Shown here in pieces: positions 53,736 through 62,280 of a stretch of DNA of 64,000 nt. The stretch comes from Microbaculum marinum (GTDB lineage Bacteria; Pseudomonadota; Alphaproteobacteria; Rhizobiales; Tepidamorphaceae). The notes beneath the pieces were generated by a model. The model ran no database searches. It was given only the letters and a program-made list of their open reading frames with translations, and was not told the origin of the DNA. The stretch lies in assembly GCF_042646165.1 (NCBI RefSeq), contig NZ_JBHRTC010000015.1; one strand, 5' to 3'. The position numbers and the translations under genes were made by a program. How positions within the stretch are numbered: position 1 is the first letter of the stretch; each line of letters opens with the position of its first letter.

Positions 53736-53739
53736 GCAT
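52558..53739 (-). CDS. C5-cytosine DNA methyltransferase (prophage)
   Basis: A 393-residue m5C methyltransferase. Motif I LCSGAGGIDLGL, motif IV AGYPCQPFS with the catalytic Cys, motif VI FLENVAHH and motif VIII GAPHKRERLFI are clear. The C-terminal RLCGNGVVPLVAAHALRTL is motif X. It would modify phage DNA for antirestriction or regulation. A second frame on the same strand (52545-53735) is open over the whole length and holds a different, phage-typical sequence. The MTase ATG (53739) is one base after the ParB-MTase stop. The middle of the protein is low-complexity and biased, as expected for DNA coding in two frames. Confidence 0.88.
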   Translation of the reverse strand: MHDLALPSSGDASGAGDACLFGLSLCSGAGGIDLGLTIAIPGYRAVGHVERETFAAATLVARMEDASLDQAVVWDDVATFDGRPWRGAVDIVTAGYPCQPFSVAGKRRGADDPRHLWPHVARIIGEVEPPFVFLENVAHHLRLGFPEVAAGLVGMGYRLAAGLFTAAEVGAPHKRERLFILAIREGDELADPARLLWHPVEWREPDGTAAALADAKGQRQREQADNTDAVAESGPARHEPGDHGCDVAHAADRQFPQPGRRTTRREGSGPHGAGLADADGERRLQAERGQPQDGRSDPCGGIVDDADGAGSQGRGDDTREHAGERPAWPPGPGDADGWERYLRAAPDLEPAVRRGTDGLAHRVDRLRLCGNGVVPLVAAHALRTLAAELLADG

Positions 53740-53740
53740 G

Positions 53741-55105
53741 TCACGCGGCGGTCTGGCGCTTTCGCGCGGGTTCGGGTTCGGCGTCCGTGTCCGGCGTATC
53801 GGTGACGTCGCCCAGCCGCTCCGCCTTCACCTGCGCGAAGGTCCGGCCGTCGCCGTCGAGGATCGCGTCCTTGTCGGTTTCGGCCTGCCAACGCTCCACG
53901 GCGACATCGACATACGCCGCGCTGATCTCCATTGCGAAGACGCGGCGGCCATTGGCCTCGCCCGCCATGATCTGCGACCCGGAGCCGGAGAACGGCTCAT
54001 AGCAGAGGCCGCCCCGCGCCACATGCTGGCGCATCGGGATCCCGAAGGCGTCGAGCGGCTTCGGCGTCGGATGGTCAGGCCGGTCATCCTTGGCGAAGCT
54101 GGGAAGCGCCCATGTCGATGGCAGCGTTTCCTCGGCCACCTTCGGCGGGCGGTTCGGGCGACGCCAGCCCATGAAACAGGGCTCGTGCTTCCAGAGGTAA
54201 TGCGACCGGGTCAGGACGCCCCGGTCTTTCACCCAGATGATTTGCTGATGCACAAAGGCGCCTGCCTTCTCCCAGCAGGCTTCCAGCATCGCCTGGCGGC
54301 GCGAGGCGTGCCAGCAGTACCAGGCAGCATCCTCGGCGATGGCTTCCGCCACGGCTGCAGCGATGAACCCGTCATAGAGTTCCGCGCCCTGCGAACTGTC
54401 GTCCCAAGTCGTGCCGTAGGACGCCGACCAGTCCTTGTTGCGGGTCGGATGGTTCGAGCCGTCGTAGTCGACGAGATACGGTGGATCGGTCGCGAAAAGG
54501 ATCGCGCGCTCACCGTTCATCAGGCGGCGCACATCGGCCGCGCTGGTGCTGTCGCCGCAGAGCAGCCGGTGATCGCCGAGGATCCAGAGATCGCCCGTCC
54601 GCGACGCCGGATTGCGTGGGGGTTCGGGGATGGTCACCGGCGGCACGGAGCCCCCGGCGCCCTCTTCCTCGCCGCCACCGTCGAGATCGAAGGCCAGCAG
54701 CTTGTCGAGTTCGCCATCGGAAAACCCGACCAGCGACAGGTCGAAGTCTTCGGCCAGCAGGTCGTTCAGTTCCGCCGACAGCAGCGCCTCGTCCCAGGTG
54801 CCGAGTTCCGTCAGCTTGTTGTCCGCAATCCGGTACGCCCGGCGCTGCGCTTCGGTCAGGTGCCCGAGCACGATCACCGGCGCCTCGGTCAGCCCGAGCT
54901 GCGTCGCGGCCAGCACGCGCCCGTGGCCTGCTATCAGTTCGCCGTCCTCGCCGACGAGGCAGGGCACGGTCCAGCCGAACTCGGCCATGCTGGCGGCGAT
55001 CTTCGCGACCTGATCCGCGCCATGCGCCTTCGCGTTCTTCGCGTAGGGCTGGAGGCGCGACAGCGGCCACGTCTCGATCGCGTCCGGGGCGAAGCTCAAC
55101 GTCAT
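53741..55105 (-). CDS. ParB-domain adenine-N6 methyltransferase fusion
   Basis: A 454-residue prophage methyltransferase. The N-terminal ParB/Srx-like domain (PLSRLQPYAKNAKAHG, IAASMAEFGWTVPCLV, AGHGRVLAATQLG) occupies about residues 10-130. The methyltransferase part has motif IV TDPPYLVDYDG (D207) and motif I YEPFSGSGSQIMAGE, in the beta-class order. Such orphan enzymes protect phage DNA or modulate expression. ATG 55105 is chosen because the ParB domain starts here; the upstream frame is noncoding. Its stop is followed directly by the C5-methyltransferase genes. Confidence 0.93.
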   Translation of the reverse strand: MTLSFAPDAIETWPLSRLQPYAKNAKAHGADQVAKIAASMAEFGWTVPCLVGEDGELIAGHGRVLAATQLGLTEAPVIVLGHLTEAQRRAYRIADNKLTELGTWDEALLSAELNDLLAEDFDLSLVGFSDGELDKLLAFDLDGGGEEEGAGGSVPPVTIPEPPRNPASRTGDLWILGDHRLLCGDSTSAADVRRLMNGERAILFATDPPYLVDYDGSNHPTRNKDWSASYGTTWDDSSQGAELYDGFIAAAVAEAIAEDAAWYCWHASRRQAMLEACWEKAGAFVHQQIIWVKDRGVLTRSHYLWKHEPCFMGWRRPNRPPKVAEETLPSTWALPSFAKDDRPDHPTPKPLDAFGIPMRQHVARGGLCYEPFSGSGSQIMAGEANGRRVFAMEISAAYVDVAVERWQAETDKDAILDGDGRTFAQVKAERLGDVTDTPDTDAEPEPARKRQTAA

Positions 55106-55510
55106 GATGGGCACGGTTCCTCGGTCGGGTGGATGCCGGTGGCTTCCGGACTCCGGATGCCGGGCCGGACTCCACACGGGGTCCAGCGGCCACCAGCGGT
55201 GTCCGGTCGGAAGGCCAGCGTTCATTGGTGTTTGCGCGGGGCGCGCGTGGCTCCGGCTTCCGGGTGGCTTCCCAAAAATCCGGCCCTGTCGCTGGCGATG
55301 TTCCGCGCTTCGCCCGCCAGCATACGAATATCGCCAGGAAGGAACCAAGACCTCAATGGGTTAGCCCATTGGACCCCGGCTGGACCCTTCGATGGACCCC
55401 GGAAGCCAGCGGCACGGCGTCGGCCTGCGCGCTCATCTCCCGAGCATATTGGTTTTCTAACGGCCTCGACGAAATGTGTAAGGCCCTGCGATGTACACCC
55501 GAAAATTTCC
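55106..55510. other. 405-base gap with inverted repeat and TGGACCC repeats
   Basis: No credible gene. It contains the inverted repeat AATGGG-TTAG-CCCATT (55355-55370) and three TGGACCC units at 55370-55376, 55381-55387 and 55393-55399, close to helical spacing. The 3' part is more AT-rich. It probably holds the promoter of the ParB-methyltransferase gene and a regulator site, or a transcription-termination point for the early operon. Confidence 0.5.
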
Positions 55511-55957
55511 TCAGAGGACGATTTTTCTTGACAGCCGATTGGCGTTTTCGATGACGAACTGCTGCGAGCGCCGGGGCGACGGCACGCGACCGTTCAGCCG
55601 CCAGGTGATCACCGCGAGGCCGTACTGCCAGCGCTTGGTCGCGGCCGTGCGCGACAGACCGAACTGCCAGCAGATCGGCTTCCACGCCATGCCGTCGGCG
55701 CGGGCCCAGACCAGGCGCCCATCCTCGGGCTCGAGCCAGCGCAGCCAGAGCATCGCTTCCTCGGCCTGTGTGATCTGGCGCGGGCTGGGCCTCGGGCGAC
55801 GCATCTGCGGCTCCTGACCGACCTTGTCGGCGAAGCTGTGGAAATACTCGGGCCATGCGTTGAAGAAGCCCTGTGGCATGACGCCCGGCATCTGCCGCAT
55901 CACGCCCGCCGCAAGTTCAAGCCGATCCTGCACCTGCGCTGTGGTCCACTCACCCAT
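55511..55957 (-). CDS. DUF6362 protein
   Basis: A 148-residue protein of the DUF6362 family: WTTAQVQDRLELAAGVMRQMPGV, FSFADKVG-type FHSFADKVGQEPQMRRPRPSP and a C-terminal HTH-like RLVWARADGMAWKPICWQFGLSRTAATKRW. It is common in GTA-like prophages and is probably DNA-binding. Its start overlaps the upstream small gene by eight bases. Confidence 0.9.
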   Translation of the reverse strand: MGEWTTAQVQDRLELAAGVMRQMPGVMPQGFFNAWPEYFHSFADKVGQEPQMRRPRPSPRQITQAEEAMLWLRWLEPEDGRLVWARADGMAWKPICWQFGLSRTAATKRWQYGLAVITWRLNGRVPSPRRSQQFVIENANRLSRKIVL

Positions 55958-56153
55958 GACGCGCCTCCCGTTCCCGCTTGCCGTAGAGCCGCTCGCCGAG
56001 CTGGCGCACCAGCTCCCGCTCCGGCCAGGTCAGGCGGTCATCGTCGATGGCGACGGCCAGCAGGCCCTGTTCCTTCCAGCCGTCGCGCTTGACCTCGTCG
56101 GGGTTGCGGCGGTGGCCGCCGTAGCCCTTGGGCGTGAACCGCATGCCGCTCAT
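55950..56153 (-). CDS. Unknown 67-residue prophage protein
   Basis: A 67-residue basic protein (MSGMRFTPKGYGGHRRNPDEVKRDGWKEQGLLAV). It has no assigned domain. Its ATG (56153) overlaps the resolvase stop by four bases and its stop overlaps the DUF6362 start by eight, so it is an operon member. The ERELVRQLGERLYGKREREARHG tail is helical. Confidence 0.7.
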   Translation of the reverse strand: MSGMRFTPKGYGGHRRNPDEVKRDGWKEQGLLAVAIDDDRLTWPERELVRQLGERLYGKREREARHG

Positions 56154-56686
56154 TGCACACCTCCCCGGGTCTCGAGCGCCCAGAGCAGGATCGCGATGGC
56201 GTCGGCTTCGTTGTCGTCGGCGGGGGAGAAGCCGCGCGCCCGGGCCGCCGCCATCATGGCCTCCTTGTTTGCGTTGCCCTTGCCGGTGGCGTGGCGCTTG
56301 ATCGTGCCGACCGGGACGCCCTCGTAGGGAATGCCGCGCAGTTCGGCCCATGCGGTCAGCGTGGCCATCAGCCCGCCATAGACATGGGCGGCATCGGTCG
56401 CGGCATGGCGGCGGACCTCCTCGAACCAGATGGCGGCGATGGGCCCGGACAGCCGGTCGATCTCGGTGAGCCAATTGGTGAAGCGGAGATACCGCATGCC
56501 GCCGCCATCAAACCGCCCGGGGCGGAAGGACGCCGTGCCGGAGGTGATGAGCCCGTCGATGCCGTGCAGCGCCCAGCCCGTCGTGGTGCCGAGGTCGAGC
56601 GCCAGCGTCACCCGGTTGGCGCGGACGACAGGCCGCAGATCGGGGATTGCCTCATGGGCGGAGGTGGCGAGAGTCAAGTCAGCCAT
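56150..56686 (-). CDS. RuvC-like Holliday junction resolvase
   Basis: A 178-residue RNase H-fold nuclease. The first acidic residue is in LALDLGTTTGWAL, the second in IWFEEVRRHA and the last in ADDNEADAIAILLWAL, the RuvC D-E-D layout; VGTIKRHATGKGNANKEAMM is a conserved loop. It would resolve branched DNA before packaging. ATG 56686 is the first start after the repeat-rich upstream region; a longer in-frame ORF through 57163 lacks family sequence. Confidence 0.93.
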   Translation of the reverse strand: MADLTLATSAHEAIPDLRPVVRANRVTLALDLGTTTGWALHGIDGLITSGTASFRPGRFDGGGMRYLRFTNWLTEIDRLSGPIAAIWFEEVRRHAATDAAHVYGGLMATLTAWAELRGIPYEGVPVGTIKRHATGKGNANKEAMMAAARARGFSPADDNEADAIAILLWALETRGGVQ

Positions 56687-57050
56687 GGGTGGTCTCCTCT
56701 TCTGGTTGGCTGCTCGGGTGGAAGACGACGGTGGCCTGGTGCTTGGCGGTACGGGGCCGCCGTCGTCGGATCGGAATGTGCTGGGAGCGTCGGAGCCCGC
56801 GCGCGGACACCCTCGACGTATGGGAGGAGAGGCCAAACCTGCCGGTTGGCCTCCCCATACGTAGTATGGGGGCTTGCCCACTCGTCTCATGTTCTGGCCG
56901 CAAGTCTCTGTTCCCGTTGATTTTTCAAGGCTCAAGGGATGAGGCGGGTCGATGAGGAAGGCCTTCCTCATCCTCATCGCCAACCCATTGATTTCATTGG
57001 GCCATGAGGAAGGGATGAGAATGAGGAAGGCCGCGCTCATGATGAGGAAG
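56687..57050. promoter_or_regulatory. Gap with ATGAGGAAGG iterons and perfect palindrome
   Basis: No gene. The right end has a perfect 22-base palindrome (56951-56972) built from GATGAGGAAGG and its complement, then ATGAGGAAGG direct copies at 57004-57013 and 57021-57030, and ATGAGGAAG at 57042-57050. This iteron-like array upstream of the resolvase gene and at the 3' end of the primase gene may be a replication origin or a strong operator. Confidence 0.65.
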
Positions 57051-59417
57051 TCAGTCATGGACCTCCTCCGGATAGACCCAGACGGCGGGGTTCTCGACCT
57101 CGCGCGCGCGGCCCGAATGGGGGCATTTGTAGTGGGTCGGCAGCACCGCGACGCCCTCGGCAAGGACCTCTCCGGTGTCCGTGTCGATCACGGGATCGCG
57201 GCCGAAGCGCATGTCCCTGATCACGAGATATCCGAAATGCGATTGCGTCCCGGCGTACCCGTGCTCCGTGAAGCTCCGGCGGAACTTGATCAGGCCCTTC
57301 GTTGCGAGCACCGACAGCCGCTCGCGGATGCTGTAGCGCCCGCCGAGATCATGCTGGTTCTCGAAGGCCTCCGCGAACTGCGTGGCGGTGTAGAGCCGAC
57401 CCTCGGCCGCCTCGTCGAAGATCATCCCCAGGACGACCTGGTTTTTCCGATCCCGCTCGGCATCATGCCTGGCGCCGATGTCCTGGCGCACGAGGCGCTC
57501 GTTCATCGGGTTGATCTCGACCCATTGGCCGCGCACCTTGTCGATCAGCTTCGAGGGCAGCGCGGGGCCGTTGCGCAGCTCTATCTCCAGCTTGCGCTCT
57601 GACGCGTCCTCGTCGGGGCGGTGCAGGATCAGCCCGGAGGTGTAGAAGCCCCGCAGGGCGCTGGCGCCCGAAAGCGCGAGAAACGGATCCTCCTTCACCT
57701 GGTGCTTGCTGAGCTTCTTGGTGTGGTGGATCAGGATGACCCCGCAGTCCGGGTCGATGTGGTCGCGCAGAACCTCGACCCGTTCCTTGAGGAAGAACAT
57801 CATGGCGGTGTTGTCGTTCTCGCCACCGCCATCGGGTCCGCCATCGAAGAGGTTCCGGATCGGGTCGACGCAGAGGATGTCGGGCGGCGCATCCGGGAAT
57901 GCCGTCCGGATCGCGCGGGCAACCCGCACGCTGCCCTCGTTGTCGAGCAGCATTTTCAACTTGGGTGTGGCCACGAAGGTGTCGCGCGCGGCGGCCAGCA
58001 CGTCGGGCGGCAGGGCGATCTGCTTCAGCCGCTCGCGCAGATAGTGATACTGGATCTCGGCCTGCAGATAGAAGATCCGCAGCGGCCGTGGCGGCGTGAA
58101 GCCGAGGAAGGGCACACCGGCGGCCATGTGGACAAGCCAGGAGATCAGCAGGTCGCTCTTGCCGACCTTGGGCGCACCGCCCAGCACCAGCAGTCCGCCC
58201 GGCGTCAGCACCCGGGGCGCGATGATGTCCTCCGGCATCGGGCTCTGATCGTCCAGCAGCGCGCCCAACGTGAAGGCGGGCATCTCGACCGGTCCCGGTG
58301 CGCCGGAGTCCAGCCGGATCAGCGGCGGGCCGTATTTCTCGACATGCCGTTCCCAGAGCCGCTCGGATTCCCGCTTCAGCCGCTCGACCGGCCACTGGGG
58401 CCGCAGCATCGCGGCGTTGTAGCCGCAGATGCCGATCCAGCCCTCGTCCTTTGTCATCCGGCCCTCGTGGACCATGCGGATGAAATGCCCGATCGCGGCG
58501 GACGCACCTTCGAAGCGGGACCAGTCGTCCTGCGCCCCCTCCCGCACCGGCGTGACCAGCACTTCGTCCATGGCGGGCTTGTCGGGATGGGTGAACGCAG
58601 GCTGCAGGGACACGCCCGGTGCGGGCGGCATGTCGGTTACGGCTTCGATGAATTCGGCCAGATCGCGTTCGCGGTCGGCGTTCAGTTCGACGATGCGCAC
58701 CTGCGTCTTGAGGTTGTTCTTGTAGTAGACCGAGCCCGCCACCCGGATCGGCTGATGGGCGGAGCGGAAATGCATGTCGCCGCCGACCTTTGCGGCGATG
58801 TCGCCGCGCAGACGGCAGACGCGGGCCATGTCGTCGCCCTCGGCGGGTTCGGTCAGCGCCCACCAGACGTGGCACTTGCGCTGCCCTTCGGCCGTCACGC
58901 CACCGCTTTCCACCACCATGCTGGCCGCGCCGAGGTGGCGCTCGAGGTGCGCGCGCTTGGCGGCGATGTCACCGGTGTCGAGATCGACCACCACCGTCTG
59001 CATCTGCAGAATATCGGCGGCCTTTGCCTGACCGGGCGCGGCCACGGTGCCGGGGATCACATAGACTGCCGCGCCCTCGCGCGAGGCCCATGTCGCGAAG
59101 GTCGCCATCTTCTCGGGGGCGGAATGATCCGCTTCCAGCCAGATGTTGTGCGGGCGACCATCGATGCCCTGACCCTTGTCGATGAAGCTGCGGACAGGGA
59201 TCAGACCGTCGCAATACCCGAAGACGACCTGCATGAATTGCGCGATCTGCGCAGGGTCGGGCTCGTCGCCGAAGACGTCGATCTGCGGGGCGGCATCGTT
59301 GAAGTCGCGCCACGGGTTGAAATGGACAATGTTTTCCTTGGGCTCGTCGGGCGTCGTGTCGTCGCGCATGGCTGGCTCCTGATCGGGTTCGGATGGCTCG
59401 GTGGGCTCGTCGGTCAT
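57051..59417 (-). CDS. Prophage AEP primase fused to RecA/AAA-type helicase
   Basis: A 788-residue replication protein. The primase domain has FMQVVFGYCDGLIPVRSF, the acidic pair D145-L-D147 and CHVWWAL, close to the same domain of the 457-2790 protein. The C-terminal motor is RepA/AAA_25-like: Walker A LGGAPKVGKSD (K420), DVL-type ILCVDPIRNLFDGG and HHTKKLSKH, the dUTP-like sensor region. It probably primes and unwinds phage DNA. ATG 59417 overlaps the nuclease stop (ATGA at 59414). The shared N-terminus with a P4-type protein elsewhere suggests exchange of primase modules between elements. Confidence 0.9.
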   Translation of the reverse strand: MTDEPTEPSEPDQEPAMRDDTTPDEPKENIVHFNPWRDFNDAAPQIDVFGDEPDPAQIAQFMQVVFGYCDGLIPVRSFIDKGQGIDGRPHNIWLEADHSAPEKMATFATWASREGAAVYVIPGTVAAPGQAKAADILQMQTVVVDLDTGDIAAKRAHLERHLGAASMVVESGGVTAEGQRKCHVWWALTEPAEGDDMARVCRLRGDIAAKVGGDMHFRSAHQPIRVAGSVYYKNNLKTQVRIVELNADRERDLAEFIEAVTDMPPAPGVSLQPAFTHPDKPAMDEVLVTPVREGAQDDWSRFEGASAAIGHFIRMVHEGRMTKDEGWIGICGYNAAMLRPQWPVERLKRESERLWERHVEKYGPPLIRLDSGAPGPVEMPAFTLGALLDDQSPMPEDIIAPRVLTPGGLLVLGGAPKVGKSDLLISWLVHMAAGVPFLGFTPPRPLRIFYLQAEIQYHYLRERLKQIALPPDVLAAARDTFVATPKLKMLLDNEGSVRVARAIRTAFPDAPPDILCVDPIRNLFDGGPDGGGENDNTAMMFFLKERVEVLRDHIDPDCGVILIHHTKKLSKHQVKEDPFLALSGASALRGFYTSGLILHRPDEDASERKLEIELRNGPALPSKLIDKVRGQWVEINPMNERLVRQDIGARHDAERDRKNQVVLGMIFDEAAEGRLYTATQFAEAFENQHDLGGRYSIRERLSVLATKGLIKFRRSFTEHGYAGTQSHFGYLVIRDMRFGRDPVIDTDTGEVLAEGVAVLPTHYKCPHSGRAREVENPAVWVYPEEVHD

Positions 59418-60181
59418 GCAGCCAGCCCCCAGCACCGCTCGGCATGAGCGCAGAACCGGCATTCGAAGAAGTCGCGGCTGGCGGCGATGCGGGGCAGCAG
59501 CTCGCCCGCTTCGGTGGCTTGCAGGATCCGCACCGCGCGGTCGGACATGCGCTGCGCCAGATCGGCATCGAAGGCGACCTGCTCGTGATGCAGTTCGGCC
59601 GTGTCCTTGTTGATCGCGGTGAAGAGTGCGGGGGCCGTGGAAATCCCCGGCACCGAGGGCTCCATGTAGGCCTGGTAGATCGCGATCTGGGCGGCATAGA
59701 CGGGCTTGGAGACGGCGACCCCGTCCTTGACGCAGGCCCGCCAGTTCTTCGCGTTCATCGTCTTGCATTCCCAGAGCGCCGGGGTGCGAAGACCGAGCGC
59801 GGCCGGGGCTGCGGCCAGGATCCCGTCGACATGGCCACGGATGCGGCCGCCCGCGACGGAGAAGCCGAACTGATCCCCATCGGGCCGATTGCCCTTGCGG
59901 GTGTAGAGGTCGAGCCCCGCCGCCCGCAGCCAGCGGATCGCCAGATCCTCGAGATGGTGACCGATCTCGAAGATCCTCAACGTCTGGCCGCCGAAATCCG
60001 CGCCCTCATCCTTGGGCGCACCCGCGAACTCGAACTGCAGCGCGCGTTCGCAGGCATGCCCCAGACGGGACGCGCCGAGATAGGTCCGGGGCGGCGTGGT
60101 CTCCCGCGCGGCGATCAGCGCGGCGTCGACCAGCGCGTTGATCCGCTCGGCCATGGAGGGGCGCGGGTTGAAATCCAGCAT
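59414..60181 (-). CDS. Cas4-like PD-(D/E)XK exonuclease
   Basis: A 255-residue nuclease with Cas4/RecB-like features. An early Cys (GHACERAL) and a C-terminal cluster (FFECRFCAHAERCWG) provide four cysteines for an Fe-S cluster. The catalytic residues are in GHVDGILA and LWECKTMNAKNW (E-x-K), followed by YAAQIAIYQAYM. Phage enzymes of this type process ends in recombination. It overlaps the primase gene and DUF6511 gene by four bases and one base respectively. Confidence 0.93.
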   Translation of the reverse strand: MLDFNPRPSMAERINALVDAALIAARETTPPRTYLGASRLGHACERALQFEFAGAPKDEGADFGGQTLRIFEIGHHLEDLAIRWLRAAGLDLYTRKGNRPDGDQFGFSVAGGRIRGHVDGILAAAPAALGLRTPALWECKTMNAKNWRACVKDGVAVSKPVYAAQIAIYQAYMEPSVPGISTAPALFTAINKDTAELHHEQVAFDADLAQRMSDRAVRILQATEAGELLPRIAASRDFFECRFCAHAERCWGLAA

Positions 60182-60606
60182 CAGAACGGCACCTCGCTCC
60201 CGGCGGCGATGCGCGACATCTCGGCGCCGTAACCTTCCAGCACCTCCTCAATCAGGGCGGTGACATCGGTTTCGGTGAGATCGCGCAGCCGCTTGTCCCA
60301 GCCGATCAGGTCCATCGTCTGGCCCAGCCGCTTCATCACCAGTGCAATGGCGAGGCGTTCTTCATCGGTCGTTCCCTGCATGGTCAGTCCTTTCCGGTGG
60401 CGAGCCGCGAAGAACGCCTGGCAGTGCATCGAGCAGAACCAGCGGTGTTCGCGAGGGCGGGGTTTGTAGGGGTTGAAGAAACCGAAGCCGCGCGCGGGGC
60501 GCAGACAGACGGCGCAAGGCTTGAGGCGCGGGTGCCAGAGCCGAATACGCTCCGGGCAATCCGCAGGCGCTGCGGGCGGGGATGGGACTTGCGCGACATG
60601 ATTCAC
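60181..60606 (-). CDS. DUF6511 zinc-finger-like protein
   Basis: A 141-residue protein of the DUF6511 family. It has a Cys-rich zinc-finger-like N-terminal half (PCAVCLRPARGFGFFNPY ... FCSMHCQAFFAARH) and a helical C-terminal half (TDEERLAIALVMKRLGQTMD ... LTETDVTALIEEVLEGYG). Function is unknown; it is common in alphaproteobacterial prophage replication operons. GTG 60606 overlaps the helicase stop. Confidence 0.9.
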   Translation of the reverse strand: MNHVAQVPSPPAAPADCPERIRLWHPRLKPCAVCLRPARGFGFFNPYKPRPREHRWFCSMHCQAFFAARHRKGLTMQGTTDEERLAIALVMKRLGQTMDLIGWDKRLRDLTETDVTALIEEVLEGYGAEMSRIAAGSEVPF

Positions 60607-62267
60607 GCCGCCCTCCGCTCGGGCTCGGCCGCCGTGACGAGGCGCCGGATGTCGCGCTTGTTGAACTGGAACGAGATCAGTGCGGAGGCGCGATAGCGCG
60701 TCAGGCCGTAATCGCGCCGGAACTCGGGCGGCAGGCAGTTCAGCTGCTTTTCCGTCGCGTCCTGCTTCAGCCAGCCTTTCGACTTGAAGGCGCTTTCGTC
60801 GGTCTCATGGGTGTTAAGCCAGTCGTCGGCCTGCGCGAGACAGACGATGCGCTCGCCCACGCTCAGGAGCCGCGTCGCCTTGCCCTTGGCGCCCCCGACC
60901 GCGTGCCAGCGGCCCTCGAGGAAGAACACGCCCCCCCAGGCGTGAAAGCCGTTGGCCATCAGCGCGGCGTCGTCGCCGAACAGGTCCACCCACGCGAAAC
61001 TCGATCGCTCGAGAAGATCGAGCTCGGTCATGACGAAGCTGTCGATGGGCTCCGCGCCTTCGCGCGGCAGCTCGCACCCGCAGATCGGGCATTCGGTGAC
61101 CGCGATCGGGATCTCGGCCTTGCATTCGGGACAGATTTTCGTCGGGGCTTCCCCAGGCGTCGGAATGCGCCCGTCGAGATCGACATCCTGTTCCAGCGTG
61201 CCGTGTGTGAGGCTCGACGTCCCGAAATCCAGCACGACGCAGTCGGTCTTCACGATGCCGGGATGTTCCTCGGGGTCGACGGTGCGCAGGCCGCGCCCGA
61301 CCATCTGGATCATCGTGGACTTGTAGGAGCTGGGGCGCAGCAGCACGACGCAGGAGGTGGGCGGGTGGTCCCAGCCCTCGGTCAGCACCGCCACGTTGAC
61401 CACGACGCGGATGTCGCCCGCCGCGTAGTCGGTGAGGATCGCCTTGCGGGTTTCTGCCGCCAGATCGCCGTGGATCAGCGCGGCGGAAACGCCAGCAGCC
61501 CTGAACGCGTCGGTGACATGCTCGGCGTGCGCGACGGTGGAGCAGAACACCACGGTCTGCCGGTCGCCCGCCTTTTCCTTCCAGTGGCGGATCACCTCGT
61601 CGGTGACGGGCGCGCGGTCCATGATGCCGGCCACCTCCGCCATGTCGAAATCCGACATGGTCTTGCGGACCGAGCGCAGTTCGTCCTGGACGCCCACGTC
61701 AATGACGAAGGTGCGGGGTGGGACGAGGTGGCCAGAGGCGATCAACTCGCCCAGCCGAACCTGGTCGGCGACATTGTCGAAGACCTCGCGCAGGCCCTTC
61801 CTGTCGCCCCGGTTCGGCGTGGCCGTGACCCCGAAGATGCGGGCGTCGGGATTGGCCTCCCGCACGCGGTCGATGATGCGGCGGTAGCTGTCGGCGACGG
61901 CATGGTGCGCCTCGTCGACGACCAGCAGATCGAGGCGCGGCATGTCGGCGAGGTTCGAAGCCCGCGCCAGCGTCGGCACCATGGCGAAGGCGACCTGGCC
62001 GCCCCAGGACTTCTCCGTGGCGTCGATGACCGAGGTGGCGACGCCCGGCACCACGCGCTGGAACTTGGCGCGGTTCTGCGCGGTCAGCTCGTCGCGATGC
62101 GCCAGCACGCAGGCCTTGGCCCCGCCGCCGATCATCTCGCCGGTGACCGCCGAGAGCATGATGGTCTTGCCCGCGCCGGTGGGCGCCACGCCCAGCGTGT
62201 TGCCGCGGGAAGCGAGCGCAGCAACGCTGCGCTCGACGAAGGTCTTCTGGCGGGGGCGCAGGCGCAT
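60603..62267 (-). CDS. DEAD/DEAH-box SF2 helicase
   Basis: A 554-residue helicase. Walker A APTGAGKTIM (28-37), VVDEAHHAV, VTATPNR, HGDLAAETR and QMVGRGLRTV are all present. A C4 zinc ribbon (ICPECKAEIPIAVTECPICGCEL) follows the helicase core, then a C-terminal domain with WAWVDLFGDD. It probably acts as an early phage helicase. ATG 62267 starts the conserved RLRPRQKTFVERSV region; upstream in-frame sequence lacks it. Its stop overlaps the DUF6511 start. Confidence 0.93.
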   Translation of the reverse strand: MRLRPRQKTFVERSVAALASRGNTLGVAPTGAGKTIMLSAVTGEMIGGGAKACVLAHRDELTAQNRAKFQRVVPGVATSVIDATEKSWGGQVAFAMVPTLARASNLADMPRLDLLVVDEAHHAVADSYRRIIDRVREANPDARIFGVTATPNRGDRKGLREVFDNVADQVRLGELIASGHLVPPRTFVIDVGVQDELRSVRKTMSDFDMAEVAGIMDRAPVTDEVIRHWKEKAGDRQTVVFCSTVAHAEHVTDAFRAAGVSAALIHGDLAAETRKAILTDYAAGDIRVVVNVAVLTEGWDHPPTSCVVLLRPSSYKSTMIQMVGRGLRTVDPEEHPGIVKTDCVVLDFGTSSLTHGTLEQDVDLDGRIPTPGEAPTKICPECKAEIPIAVTECPICGCELPREGAEPIDSFVMTELDLLERSSFAWVDLFGDDAALMANGFHAWGGVFFLEGRWHAVGGAKGKATRLLSVGERIVCLAQADDWLNTHETDESAFKSKGWLKQDATEKQLNCLPPEFRRDYGLTRYRASALISFQFNKRDIRRLVTAAEPERRAA

Positions 62268-62280
62268 GGCCGGTCTCCCC

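Noticed and set aside
53567..55531. A 654-residue plus-strand frame over the methyltransferase region
   Set aside because: It is antisense to two clear methyltransferase genes and has no motif of its own.
57621..59447. A 608-residue plus-strand frame
   Set aside because: It is antisense to the prophage primase-helicase and has no recognisable domain.
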